A stretch of 64,000 nt of DNA. Origin: Helicostylum pulchrum. Its lineage: Eukaryota; Mucoromycota; Mucoromycetes; Mucorales; Mucoraceae. A model generated the notes under the pieces. The model was not told the DNA's origin. It did not search any database and saw nothing but the letters and a program-made list of their open reading frames with translations. The stretch spans positions 124,001-188,000 of the forward strand of contig JAIXMO010000027.1 of the NCBI GenBank assembly GCA_025677825.1. The letters run 5' to 3'. Positions 23,854-33,832 of this stretch are shown here, piece by piece; position 1 is the first letter of the stretch; every line of letters begins with the position of its first letter. A program made the translations under genes and the position numbers.

Positions 23854-25594
23854 TTAAATTTTACGGGTAGGAATCATAGAAGGGGGTAGTTTGTCAGGTA
23901 AGGTTGCACCTAATTCTACAGCCTTGATCAAATGCATAGCGACACCGAATTGATCAGGATCCATATATCCGTCATTATCCCAATCAGATAAACGCCAAAT
24001 ATCAGCTAGAATATCGTTAGGAAAACCACTTTGAATTAAAATAGGTTTAACATTAGCACCAGAGACTACGCCATCTCTAGGATGTAACGAGTGAAATGCA
24101 GGCATGTACGATTCCTTATCGATGCTGTTAAAATCCCAAAAAGAAGGTGGTAATTGACCATTGACGACTACTTCGCTATTAGCTTGGGATTCATCAAATG
24201 GATTTAATTGACTCTTTTCTAATTCAGGGTTACCCATAGGGAACTTAGACATTAATTGAGGTAAATCCACTGCAAGTGCTTCATCCACTCTTTCTATCAA
24301 ATCTTCTTTCAATGGTTTAAACTTGTCCATGTCGTAAAGGGTTAAACTTTGTCTAAACTTTTCAGGATTAGGGAAATCACCAGCAGGTAAATGATACTTG
24401 TTTTGAATCTTGATAAACTCTTGTTCCAAATTCTTTAATAATGCCTCTTGTTTCTTCTTTTTGCCAAACATGGCAGGCATTTCTTTTTTCAAGTGACCGA
24501 TAATGATAGCATGCACTCTAGCTAAACGAGCTCGCTTGACAATTTCATTGACTTTACGAATAGCGGCATTTCTTCTTAATTCTTTCAAATCAATTAATAA
24601 ATCCCTTGACTCCGCTTCAATCAACTCTCGACAATCTTCGAAACAGTTAGGAGGTTTCTCATTCCAAAATGAAGCTAAATAGACGCGCATCACTTCAGGC
24701 GTTTGAACAACTTTACCAAGTGACCACATCATAGCACCATATACACGCATTAACTGCTGTTGACTTACCATATCTGACTTATTCAACACTACGCGGATTT
24801 TTTCTTCCTGTCCTTTTAAACTATGAATAGCCATTTTAAACTCATTTGAAATATCCAGTTTATATGAATCAAACATTAGTAGGATTAAATCGGAACGTTG
24901 CGCAAACCATTCAGTAATTTGAGTAAAATCGTATCCACGTTCAATGCGTTGTTTATCACCAGCTAAAATACCAGGAGTATCAATAATAGTCATGTTCTCT
25001 AAAACGGGAGATGGCGTCTGTGATACTTGAAATCTACTAAGAAATGCCTGTCCGAAATGGTTTAAACCACGGAATGGTAATTCTTGGTTTACTGCTGCCG
25101 CGTTACCAGGAATAATTCGGTCTTCTTGTCCGTTCATAATGGCTACAAATCGATCGGTTGTAGGTTCTACACCGATATGTTCACCGGGATATTTTTTATC
25201 AAGCAAATAACGGATAAAAGTTGTTTTACCCTACACATATACAAATTTTTTTTTTACATGTCAAAAAAACATTATTGTTATAGCTTTTATATACTATTTA
25301 CTGTAGAATATTGACCCAATAATAAAACAATAGGTTTAGCTTCAATATCAGAATCTGTCAAAGGAGCAGAGTGGAACCCTATTTTCTAATCGAATTAACA
25401 AAAATAAACAACTGCTTACTTTTTATTTTTTATATACCTTCAAAATTATAAGTGACTTCCAAAGGTCTTATTTTCGTTTTATAAATTCTCTTGACTCCTT
25501 CAACCACTTGAGCATATTCGTCATCGCCCCAATTAGCGGACGAAGAGTGTTGTCCTGCTACCTCTCGTTTCTCTTTTTTGCCGTTTTTGAACAT
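23854..25594 (-). CDS. EHD-family dynamin-like ATPase with C-terminal EH domain
   Basis: Membrane-remodelling ATPase of endocytic recycling (EHD1-4 / RME-1 family). Three exons (25438..25594, 25302..25378, 23854..25230) give 536 aa, matching animal EHD1 (about 534). The P-loop GQYSTGKTTF is split by the second intron. Further G motifs are TIIDTPGIL and VLNKSDMV. The central helical region contains LKKEMPAMFGKKKKQEALL. The C-terminal EH domain has an EF-hand loop DWDNDGYMDPDQF and the pocket WRLSDWD that binds NPF peptides. The protein itself contains a CFEDCRELIEAE segment as in EHDs. Confidence 0.93.
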
Positions 25595-26033
25595 AGTAGC
25601 AGAGGAAAGAGAAAGAAAAAAGGTTTACATAGACCCGAAACCAGTTAAAAAGCAGCCTATGACGTTTTTTTTAAAAAAAAAACCTTATCTTCCCCCCTTA
25701 AGCTCCGATTTCATATTTTTTTTTAATCTTGAATATTTATAAACAAAATATGCCAAAGACACAGTTTTTTTTATAGCTCACGATACCAATTTTTTTCTTA
25801 AAAAAACATCTTTTTTTTCAAATATCTCGTGCACTTTATAGTAGATTGATAATATTTTTTCATTCCCGATATAATTTATGGATTTTCGATAACCTTTTTC
25901 GAATTTTACAAAAACTTTCACGATTTAAATTCAAAAAAAGTATGTAAAAGTCTTTTTTGACGTGCCAGACTAGGTGTAACAATGGCATATACTTCGTCTA
26001 CATACACCCCTTCTTTCCGAGAAGAAGTAAAAG
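25595..26033. other. Intergenic region between the EHD gene and tRNA-Leu
   Basis: AT-rich 440 bp with numerous T runs, forming the upstream side of the EHD gene. T runs at the tRNA 3' side (for example near 25927 and 25952 on the complementary reading) could end Pol III transcription, but I could not fix one. Confidence 0.35.
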
Positions 26034-26116
26034 TGAAAAGAGTGGGATTTGAACCCACGCCTCCGAAGAGATCACGACCTTAACGTGACGCCTTAGACCA
26101 ACTCGGCCATCTTTCC
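26034..26116 (-). tRNA. tRNA-Leu (anticodon AAG)
   Basis: An 83-nt cloverleaf reads on the minus strand from GGAAAGATGGCCGAG to CCCACTCTTTTCA. The 7-bp acceptor stem pairs GGAAAGA with TCTTTTC (one G-T). The D arm contains the A-box GATGGCCGAGTTGGTC. The anticodon stem is TCACG/CGTGA with loop TTAAGGT, giving AAG. A long variable arm (TCTCTTCGGAGGC), typical of class II tRNAs such as Leu, is followed by a TpsiC arm with GTGGG/CCCAC and loop TTCAAAT. No intron; CCA is not encoded. Confidence 0.95.
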
Positions 26117-26170
26117 TTAGTGATTACTGGACCAAAATATATTATATATTCTGTTAAAAACAAAGTATTT

Positions 26171-26187
26171 CACGTGATATTCACGTG
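26171..26187. promoter_or_regulatory. Pair of CACGTG boxes upstream of tRNA-Leu
   Basis: Two CACGTG palindromes at 26171..26176 and 26182..26187, 11 bp apart centre to centre, about one helical turn. They lie 55-71 bp upstream of the tRNA and 230 bp beyond the BXI1-like stop. CACGTG is the core for bHLH regulators such as Cbf1 and Pho4. Binding is inferred. Confidence 0.4.
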
Positions 26188-26414
26188 TGCGAATCGATTT
26201 GATTGGTCAGTTGGAATTAAACAATGGTTTCGTGGTACGTTCCGGGTAAATTCTTCTTCAAATAAAACAGCATAAAGTGAATTTTACTCGCACTGATAGT
26301 TATTATCTTTTATTTGCTTATTTAAAAATTTATGTAATAATAATAATAATGGAAGATATTAAAAACTATAGATACTTTATTGAATAAAAATAGTATGGTA
26401 TAGAAAGTAAAAGC

Positions 26415-27415
26415 TTAACGTCTTGCATTACCGTTCATAATTTGAAGAACGCGAATAAAAAGGTTAATAATATCAAGATATAAACTAATAGCAGCCATAA
26501 TATAATCTTCGGGAGAGTAACGGTTAAAGATTAGATAGGTATCAAAGATTATGTAACCCGAAAAGATGATGATGCCACCAATGGCTAAAGGCAATTCATT
26601 ACTTTCAGAGAAAGGAAGTAATATACTTGAAACTAGAAGAATTAAGAGACCAGCAAGAAGTCTACATAAAATAAAATTAGTTTTCATGCAAAAAATCTAT
26701 CGGCCTTAATAACTTACATAGGACCCATTCCACTGAAATCCCATTTAGATTGTAAAGTAAATAGAGTTAAAGCCAGAAATACACCACAGGTGATAAGTAA
26801 CGCTTGAATGACAATGCCCTTGTCATAGACCGTAACTAAGTATTGCACAGTTTAAAAAACAATATATCAAATTAATTCGATAATCTTACCAATTGTTCCA
26901 ACTAAATGACTTTCGAGCAGAGTGAATAAAGCTAAAAGATAATAATTTAAAGGTGCCGAACGACCTTTAATTGTGAGAGCAATAAGAGTTCCCAATGATC
27001 CGAATATGGATATAAAAAACAACGTGGAACTATATACGTATGTAACTTAGTATTTCCTCGTTTTTCTAGTACTTGATGATATAAACTTTATACCTGGATT
27101 GAACATAGTCTTTTACAGTTTGGTTAGTCATATATAAAGCTGATACACCAGCTGTTGCTAAAAGCTGGGCTGTCAAAATAGAATAGACCTTTCGAACAAA
27201 TTCTATAAAATATATTAACATGTGCACTTTTTGTTGCTTGTAGCAGTTAACGTACGCATTCTGATTTCTACACTACTGTTGGCAACTGTTTCTTTAAACA
27301 TGTCATGACCTAGTTCCTCAACATTATTGTCGGGCGAAGCAGATCTACTAGGTTCCGCTTCGTACGGAGGAGGTACTTGTTCGTACCCTTGGCTTTGTGG
27401 AGTGTTCTTAAACAT
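26415..27415 (-). CDS. BXI1: Bax inhibitor-1 / TMBIM family membrane protein
   Basis: Seven-span membrane protein of the TMBIM (lifeguard) family, linked in yeast to ER calcium handling and cell-death control. Five exons (27256..27415, 27094..27202, 26890..27029, 26718..26835, 26415..26661) give 257 codons. The N-terminus is Pro-rich and cytosolic ([13 protein letters not shown]). It is followed by [18 protein letters not shown], the hydrophobic spans, [11 protein letters not shown] and the family hallmark [24 protein letters not shown], where the Asp of FDT is a conserved pore or gate residue, then [20 protein letters not shown]. Transcribed divergently from SLX9 with 149 bp between starts. 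Confidence 0.92.
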
Positions 27416-27564
27416 GTTGTAAGGTTTAAAAGAAGAAGAAAAGAAAAGGGGAGCTCAATTTAATACCCTAAACAACGTGCTCAGGCGCAAGTCACAAGTT
27501 CTTACAAAAAAAAGGAAAGAAAAAAAAAGTTGTATTAAAAACTTTACTTTTTAACTTTTACATA
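27416..27564. promoter_or_regulatory. Shared divergent promoter region, BXI1-like / SLX9
   Basis: Only 149 bp separate the two start codons, so both promoters must lie here. The interval is purine-rich on the plus strand (AAAGAAGAAGAAAAGAAAAG) with an A-rich centre. No TATA box is clear. Confidence 0.45.
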
Positions 27565-28275
27565 ATGCCTAAAGCTTCAAAGAGTAGATCAAAGAAGGTT
27601 GATACACCTTTACGTCAACGAAAGTTTGCTGTACCCGAAAAGGAAGTACTTGAAAAGATCGTTACCGATGGCGAAGAAATTAGTGTATGAAAAGTAACAA
27701 CAAAAAAGTTTATTTTGATCGATCGTTGTTTAACTTTTTTTTATATGATAGACTGAACCCGCTCACAACTTCGAAGCAGCTAAAAAAGAATATAAAAAGA
27801 AGGCTCGTCATGAAGCTTGGCTTGAGAGTAAGCTTTATTGTCATTTATAAAAAGGGACTATTTTTAATGTTATTCTTTAGAGCTTGATCATGCTTATGCC
27901 TTAAAGAAGAAACAAAAGAAGAAGGAAAATAGAAAGAAGAATGGCCTTAAGGCTGATTTGAGTAGTTTCCATGATGTTTTAGAGTCTATTTCAATTAAGC
28001 CCAAGTCTGAGTTTGCTAGTGAAGCAACTCACAGTAAGAAACTTGAGCAAGTGAAAGAACCTGCCGTACCTACCAATAAGATTAGATCAAAGAAGGCTAA
28101 AAAGCAAGCAGAGTAAGTAAATAAATAAAATAGAGTGAGGAGGATAATAAATACTTAACTATATAACATTAGAATGCAAGAAATTGTTCGTATGCAAAAA
28201 GTAATGCAACATAATGCTTTCAAGACAAACCCACTGGCGACTATTCATCAACATGTACAAAATACTTTTCTTTAA
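27565..28275 (+). CDS. SLX9: Ribosome biogenesis protein Slx9 (FAM207A-like)
   Basis: Small basic nucleolar protein; in yeast it helps 40S pre-ribosome maturation and export. Four exons (27565..27684, 27752..27827, 27881..28112, 28173..28275) give 176 aa. Residues about 45-85 are Lys-rich and helical (KKEYKKKARHEAWLE, LKKKQKKKENRKKN), followed by LKADLSSFHDVLESI. The last exon holds the family ending MQEIVRMQKVMQHNAF then NPLATIHQHVQNT. Junctions are all GT/AG and in frame. Recognition rests mainly on the C-terminal signature and size. Confidence 0.8.
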
Positions 28276-28420
28276 TAAAAAAAAAAGTTGCTAATTTAGG
28301 TATTTTGTTGTATTTTTTGATCACCATTTTTAGACATTTATTGTTTACAATAAAAATCGCATATCTTTTTTATTTGTATTCTTTTTACATCTTTTATATA
28401 TTTATTTATTTTTAATCAAA

Positions 28421-29721
28421 ATGAATCCCGTAATGATGGAAGAGATAAGAGCCGCAAATACAAGACATTACTATAATTCAAGTCGACTAAGAGCTTATTG
28501 TTGTGGGTGTATATACAGTAAATCTAATACAACTTTTGTTTGTTTCTTTTGGGCGGTAAAATTTAACTGATTACCATCGCAAAATCATATTATTTAACTA
28601 TATACATATATAGGTCATTAGTTTTTATTTCGCCGTACTAGCCTTCTTACAAAAAAGTCGTATGTAAAATATACAAGAAATATCTCTTCTTTTAAAAATA
28701 TTTTTTAACGTGCTTCTTTTAGCATTTTATTCATATGTGGATATTGTACCTCTCGTAGCATTTGGTGCTATTAACTTGCTATTTGGTATAGTCACTTTGA
28801 CCTGCATGATTTTTTATACATCATTGGTAAATGTTTTTCAATACATCTAAAATGGACAGCTTATAGTTACACACATGTTACTAACCCCCTTTTTTCATTA
28901 ATCATAGATTCATAGACTTCGAATGGCACGAGCAGCTGGTATATTAACCATGAATAATTCCAGAGGAACTGTATTTGCTATCACGGCGAACGCTATTGCA
29001 GTTTTGATTGTTACACTTGTTAATTTTATTTTATTTGTTATGAACAAAAAAGATTTCGACGTCTGGTGTATTAGAACATCAGTTGGCTATGTTGAATACG
29101 AATACCTGGAGGCTAATAACAACACGGCAATTCCCCAAAATAAATTGAGTAATACTCAAGATATTTATAACTGTGATAGATTATTTTATGCTGAGGTAAA
29201 GTGGTCGTTACTATGCTTAGTTATTATGTGTATTGTCTATGTAAGTCCTTATGAAGTCTTCTTTTTTTTGGTGTACTAACTGATAATAATGATAAAAAAA
29301 CCAGGTCCATTGGATTCTTATTGTTGCAGCTAGAAAGGCATACAACTTTTATTATCAAAGAAGTGAAGGTCCACCGATGTCAGAATTCTCAAATATTGCA
29401 CCCAAAAGTAAAAGATCAAAAACCTTAAATGTATTTCGTAATGTAAAGCCATCAAAAAGTATTATGAAAGAACTTTTAACACATAGACAGTATGGAGAGT
29501 TTATACCTTCAGAAGATACATTCCACCAAGAAAAATTAAGTACAGTAGGCAATAATGAAAATCTAGACAGCAATATTATTCAGTTTGAAGATAATCTATA
29601 TAACAGTAAGGAAATAAAACCTCCTTGCAATGCGTTTTACAATAAGAAGATGTTAGATGCGAACTCTAGTAACTATTCTGTTTCCGATAACGGGTCTACT
29701 GTTATCAATTTTGGCGCGTAG
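28421..29721 (+). CDS. Four-span membrane protein of unknown function
   Basis: Five exons (28421..28555, 28614..28659, 28723..28826, 28908..29240, 29305..29721) give 344 aa. About four transmembrane segments are visible: VCFFWAVISFYFAVLAFL, VPLVAFGAINLLFGIVTL, VFAITANAIAVLIVTLVNF and a last one spanning the exon 4/5 junction (LLCLVIMCIVYVHWILIVAA). Between spans three and four lies a loop of about 65 residues with two Cys and an N-x-T site, suggesting an extracytoplasmic loop. The 135-residue tail is Ser/Asn-rich and cytosolic. The first 45 residues have a cysteine cluster (YCCGC). The layout resembles tetraspan fungal proteins, but I recognise no family. Confidence 0.75.
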
Positions 29722-31283
29722 CACTACTCTAAATAAAATATAACCCCTATTCGACATTTATAAGAATACCGATTTGCAATTAATAAAAATAAATTTATAG
29801 TTTCTGAAAACTGCTTCTCCTTGATTAAAGTAAAGGCCGATCATTACTCTTTTTTTAATAGAATGATTTCTTTCTTTATAGTTTAAAATCGTTTACGTTG
29901 AACATATACAAGTTTTTTTTATAAAATGTACCATTATTACTGCTGCAACGAAATATCTTTTTTTTTTTTTTTGCATTTATAAATGACTTACGCCATCAAA
30001 GTTTAAAGCTAAAAATATGACAAAGAAACATGTTTAGAATGTCGCTTTGTTATGTATGCCTGCATTTCGAATATCTCGTGTAAACAAAGTTATAAGATAA
30101 TGTCTATTACTCCTTTGTCTAAGCCAGTTTCCTTTTTTTTGTTTTGTTTCCGTATTATATGTAAAAAAAACTTTGTCGCTATAATTGACTTATTATGGCG
30201 CTCAGGGGAAAAAAATGCATTACGATAAGAGAAAAAAAAAAATAGTACGTTATTCCATTCTTCCGAAAGGTAATAAATAGTTATTGCGTAGCAGTAACCA
30301 TGAAAAAAGATCCACGGGAAAGTAAACATAATACACTCTTGTTTTATATTATAAATATTAGATGCAGATAATAAAATATTTTAGCATAATAAACGCCTGC
30401 GATTGGCCCACGTGCGATCAAGTATACTCTTTAAAGGGTTCCTCTATTTAAAAACATCGTAGCACAATAAAAAAAGACGCGGTCTAACTTGATTATCGAG
30501 ATTTTGATATACGTTTTAAAAGAATAGCTAGTATATTTTACCGAGTGAATGCGAATTGACTTTTTGGTGCAGTTATGTCGTATGCATTATCATGTTTTAT
30601 ATACAAATAAAACAAATAAAAACGATATAAAGCGAGTATTAGAATTCAAAAAAAGCCTTGATTACCCTGGAGTAAGTACAACGAAACACAAAGTTAATGT
30701 ATACATATAGCAAAAAAGAGACGATATTCCAAATTACTTTTAATACAACCCGTAACTTAGCTGATATGATATAATATACACGTGGGGTGAATCCGACGAT
30801 AATCATAAAAAAAAAAAGTACGGGTATAAATCCTCTTTATTTTTTTTTCAGAAAAACAGAAAAAATATTCATTTAAATAGAAAGTGTCGATAGTATTAAA
30901 CCTAAATTGAATGATTTTTTTTTAAATAAATTCAAAAAAAGAAGATATTTCAATACAAGGAAATATGTAATATAAACCTAGTAATTTATCCACGATGGTA
31001 AGTAAGCTATTGATTTAGTAATTTATGTAACACAGTGTGTAAAACCTTTTGAACTGAAAGCTCAAACGTGAAAGAATGTATGGTCGAAAATATTAAGATT
31101 CATTTTAATTTACAAAACAGTTAAAATCCATCAGTATATACGAAAAAGAATAATAAAAAAAGCGCACTATCGTGTACGACCATAGCATTGCTTAATATAA
31201 ATACTCGTAAAATCCTGTAGTTTTTTATTTTCTTCTTTACTTTAAAAACACACTTTCTTCCTTCTTTTTTAAAAGCAACAAAT
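29722..31283. other. Intergenic region with two CACGTG boxes upstream of alkaline phosphatase
   Basis: A 1.56-kb AT-rich interval without a convincing ORF. CACGTGCG at 30409 and CACGTGGG at 30779 lie about 875 and 505 bp upstream of the alkaline phosphatase ATG. Both extended forms fit the Pho4/NUC-1 type of phosphate-response site (CACGTG followed by G or C). The interval closest to the gene is pyrimidine-rich (TTTTATTTTCTTCTTTACTTT near 31225). Confidence 0.45.
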
Positions 31284-33529
31284 ATGAGAGGAATCGCACT
31301 TACTGTCCTTTCTTTGGCTACCGCTGCCACTACTGTCTTGGCCGGATCTAAAATCTCTGCTAACAGACCCGCTGATCCAGAGGGACAATATCCTAGATTT
31401 GGTGCTTGTCCTGATCCTCATGCTTGTATCTTCCCTCCCGATGTGTAAGTAACTAAATTTTTTTTTCGGATAATTTTTAAAGAATACATGTATATTTATA
31501 ATTGTTCCTACAACAGCTCCACCTTTCTTCCTGGTGCTTTCTTCGATTTAAGAGTTGAACTTCATGCTTATGATAAGGATACCTCTAAGCCTACACCTGC
31601 TGCTTACAAGGAGTTCAAGACTGTTATCCGTAAGGATCGTGGTAACTGGGTCGATATCAACAAGTTCTTCAAGATCAAGAGTACACCCAAGATTGAAAAC
31701 TGGACTTTCGACTGGGTTGATTCCATCGAGACTCAATTTTCTGAATTTCTTAACAACACCAACAAGCCTATTGAGGTCGCTGTCGCTTCTCGTGCTTGGA
31801 GAAAGTTGAAGATCACTACTCCTGGTGATTACGAGGTCAAGGTTGAATATGGTCCCAAGAAGTCTTATTCCGCCAAGTATACCATTGTCGAACCCAAGAA
31901 GCCCAAGAAGAAAGCAAAGAACGTCATCCTCTTTATTGCTGATGGTACCAACGTTGGTGTAAGTATTCACAAATAAATTGTATATTTCAACTATAAAAAA
32001 AAAATATTTATACTTTTCTTTTTAATTAGATGGTCACTGCTGCTCGTGCCCTTGCTCGTAAGCATACTTCCGGTAAGTACGAAAGCTTACTCACTTTCGA
32101 GGACTTTGATCACCTTGGTCACGTTATCACCAACTCTATCGATTCTTTGGTTACCGATTCTGCCAATTCCGCTTCCTCTTATGCCACTGGTCACAAGGGT
32201 ACCGTCAACGTTTTAGGAGTTTATGCCGATTCTTCTGATGATCCATTTGACGATCCCAAGGTTGAACTCCTTACTGAATTAATCCGTCGTCGTCAACCCA
32301 AGAAGGCTATTGGTATTGTTTCTACTGCCTACGGTCAAGATGCTACTCCTGCTGCTTGGACTAGTCATACTCGTCGTAGATCTACCTCTGCTGAAATTAC
32401 CGATCAAATTTTACATGGTATGGGTAACTGGACTGATGCTGGTAAGTTCTTTTTTTTTTTAAAAAAAAAAGTTTCGAGGCGTTTTTTTTTTAACAATTTT
32501 TTTTTCTGTGTAAAAATAGTTGTTCCTGATGTTTGGTTAGCTGGTGGTGCTGAATACTTTACTGGTTCCAAGGCTCTTAACAAGAAGAACTATTACGATT
32601 TGTTCAAGAAGTCAGGTTATAACGTTGTTATGGACAAGAAGTCCTTGCTCGCTAACAAGAAGAAGAGCGATAAGCTTTTAGGTGTCTTCCGTAAAGGTAG
32701 CATGGATGTTTGGTTCGAAAGAAACTTGTTCAGTAACAACACTGTTGGTAACAAGGCTCATCCTAGCATGAACGGTGCTGATGCATTAGGCTCTAATCAA
32801 CCTGGTCTCTCTGATATGACTCTCTCTGCTTTAGAAGTCTTGAAGAAGCGTGGTGGTAAGGATGGTTTCTTCATGATGTCTGAAGCTGCTTCTGTAGATA
32901 AGCAATTGCACAAGTTTGATTTCTCTCGTGCTTATGCTGAACTTATTGAATTGGATGTTACCATCAAGAACACTGTCAAATGGCTCAAAAAAAATGGTGA
33001 ATATGACGATACCTTGATTCTTGTAACTGCTGATCACTCTCACTCTTATGATGTTTATGGTTCCGTTGATTCCAACTATATTATGACCCATGATGATGCT
33101 AACGATATGCGTAACGCTATCGGTACCTCTTCTCAATCTGGTTGGCCAGGATACTTTGATACCACCGGTGATGGTTTCCCTGATAACTGGTTCCCTAAGG
33201 TCGTCTTAGCTGCTGGTACCAATAACAGTCCTGATCGTCATGAAGCTTTCCAAACCTCCGCTAAGGGTCCTCGCGCCCCTACTGTTGAAACTAAGGAAGG
33301 TCTTTACGTCTCCAACCCTAAGGATATCGCTGGTAAGCTCGGTCGTGGTATTCACGTTGAATCCAACTTGCCTATTCACGAAGATCAAGGTCAACACAGT
33401 ATGAGTGATGTATTCATGTATGCTAACGGTCCTAGTGCTGATCTTTTCAAGAAGACTTATGAGAACTGGGAAGTTTTCTTCAAGATTGCCGAAGCTTTAG
33501 ATATCCAAAGACCTGGAAAGCACGAATAG
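31284..33529 (+). CDS. Secreted alkaline phosphatase
   Basis: Phosphomonoesterase that releases phosphate from organic esters, probably extracellular or vacuolar. Four exons (31284..31444, 31517..31958, 32030..32441, 32520..33529) give 674 aa. Residues 1-20 (MRGIALTVLSLATAATTVLA) are a signal peptide. Residues about 55-210 form an extra N-terminal domain rich in Lys and beta-type sequence. The catalytic domain starts at KNVILFIADGTNVG (metal Asp), has the nucleophile in TDSANSASSYATGHKG (Ser after Asp) and the metal ligands in VTADHSHSYDVYG and DQGQHS. It is longer than classical alkaline phosphatases (450-580) because of the N-terminal domain and inserts. Codon use is biased to C-ending codons, as in highly expressed genes. 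Two CACGTG boxes upstream suggest phosphate control. Confidence 0.9.
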
Positions 33530-33832
33530 ATATTATGCTCTCCTGATATTTAACTAATTTATTTATTATTCTTATTTAACTTAATAAAAAAAACACTAGT
33601 TTTTTTTCTCCCTTTATATTTGCATTTATCAAATATTGAAATCTATTTTATTACTATGGTATGTTATGAAACGAGACTTATCATAAAGAATCACGCATAA
33701 TTGTAACACGATCCAAGATTAAAAAATATATGTTACAAGCCACACAATAAAAAATGAAATCTATCGGATTTAAACACAAAAGTTTAACCTGTATGTTTTT
33801 TTCTTTTTTTCCTTTTCTTTCAAAAAATAAAT
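33530..33832. other. Intergenic region, alkaline phosphatase to ELP2
   Basis: About 300 bp, AT-rich, holding the 3' processing region of one gene and the promoter of the next. It ends in a pyrimidine tract (TTTTTTCTTTTTTTCCTTTTC at 33797..33818) just before the ELP2 start. Confidence 0.4.

Noticed and set aside
31548..31970. 140-codon minus-strand frame antisense to alkaline phosphatase
   Set aside because: It arises from the biased codon use of the sense gene and has no motif of its own.
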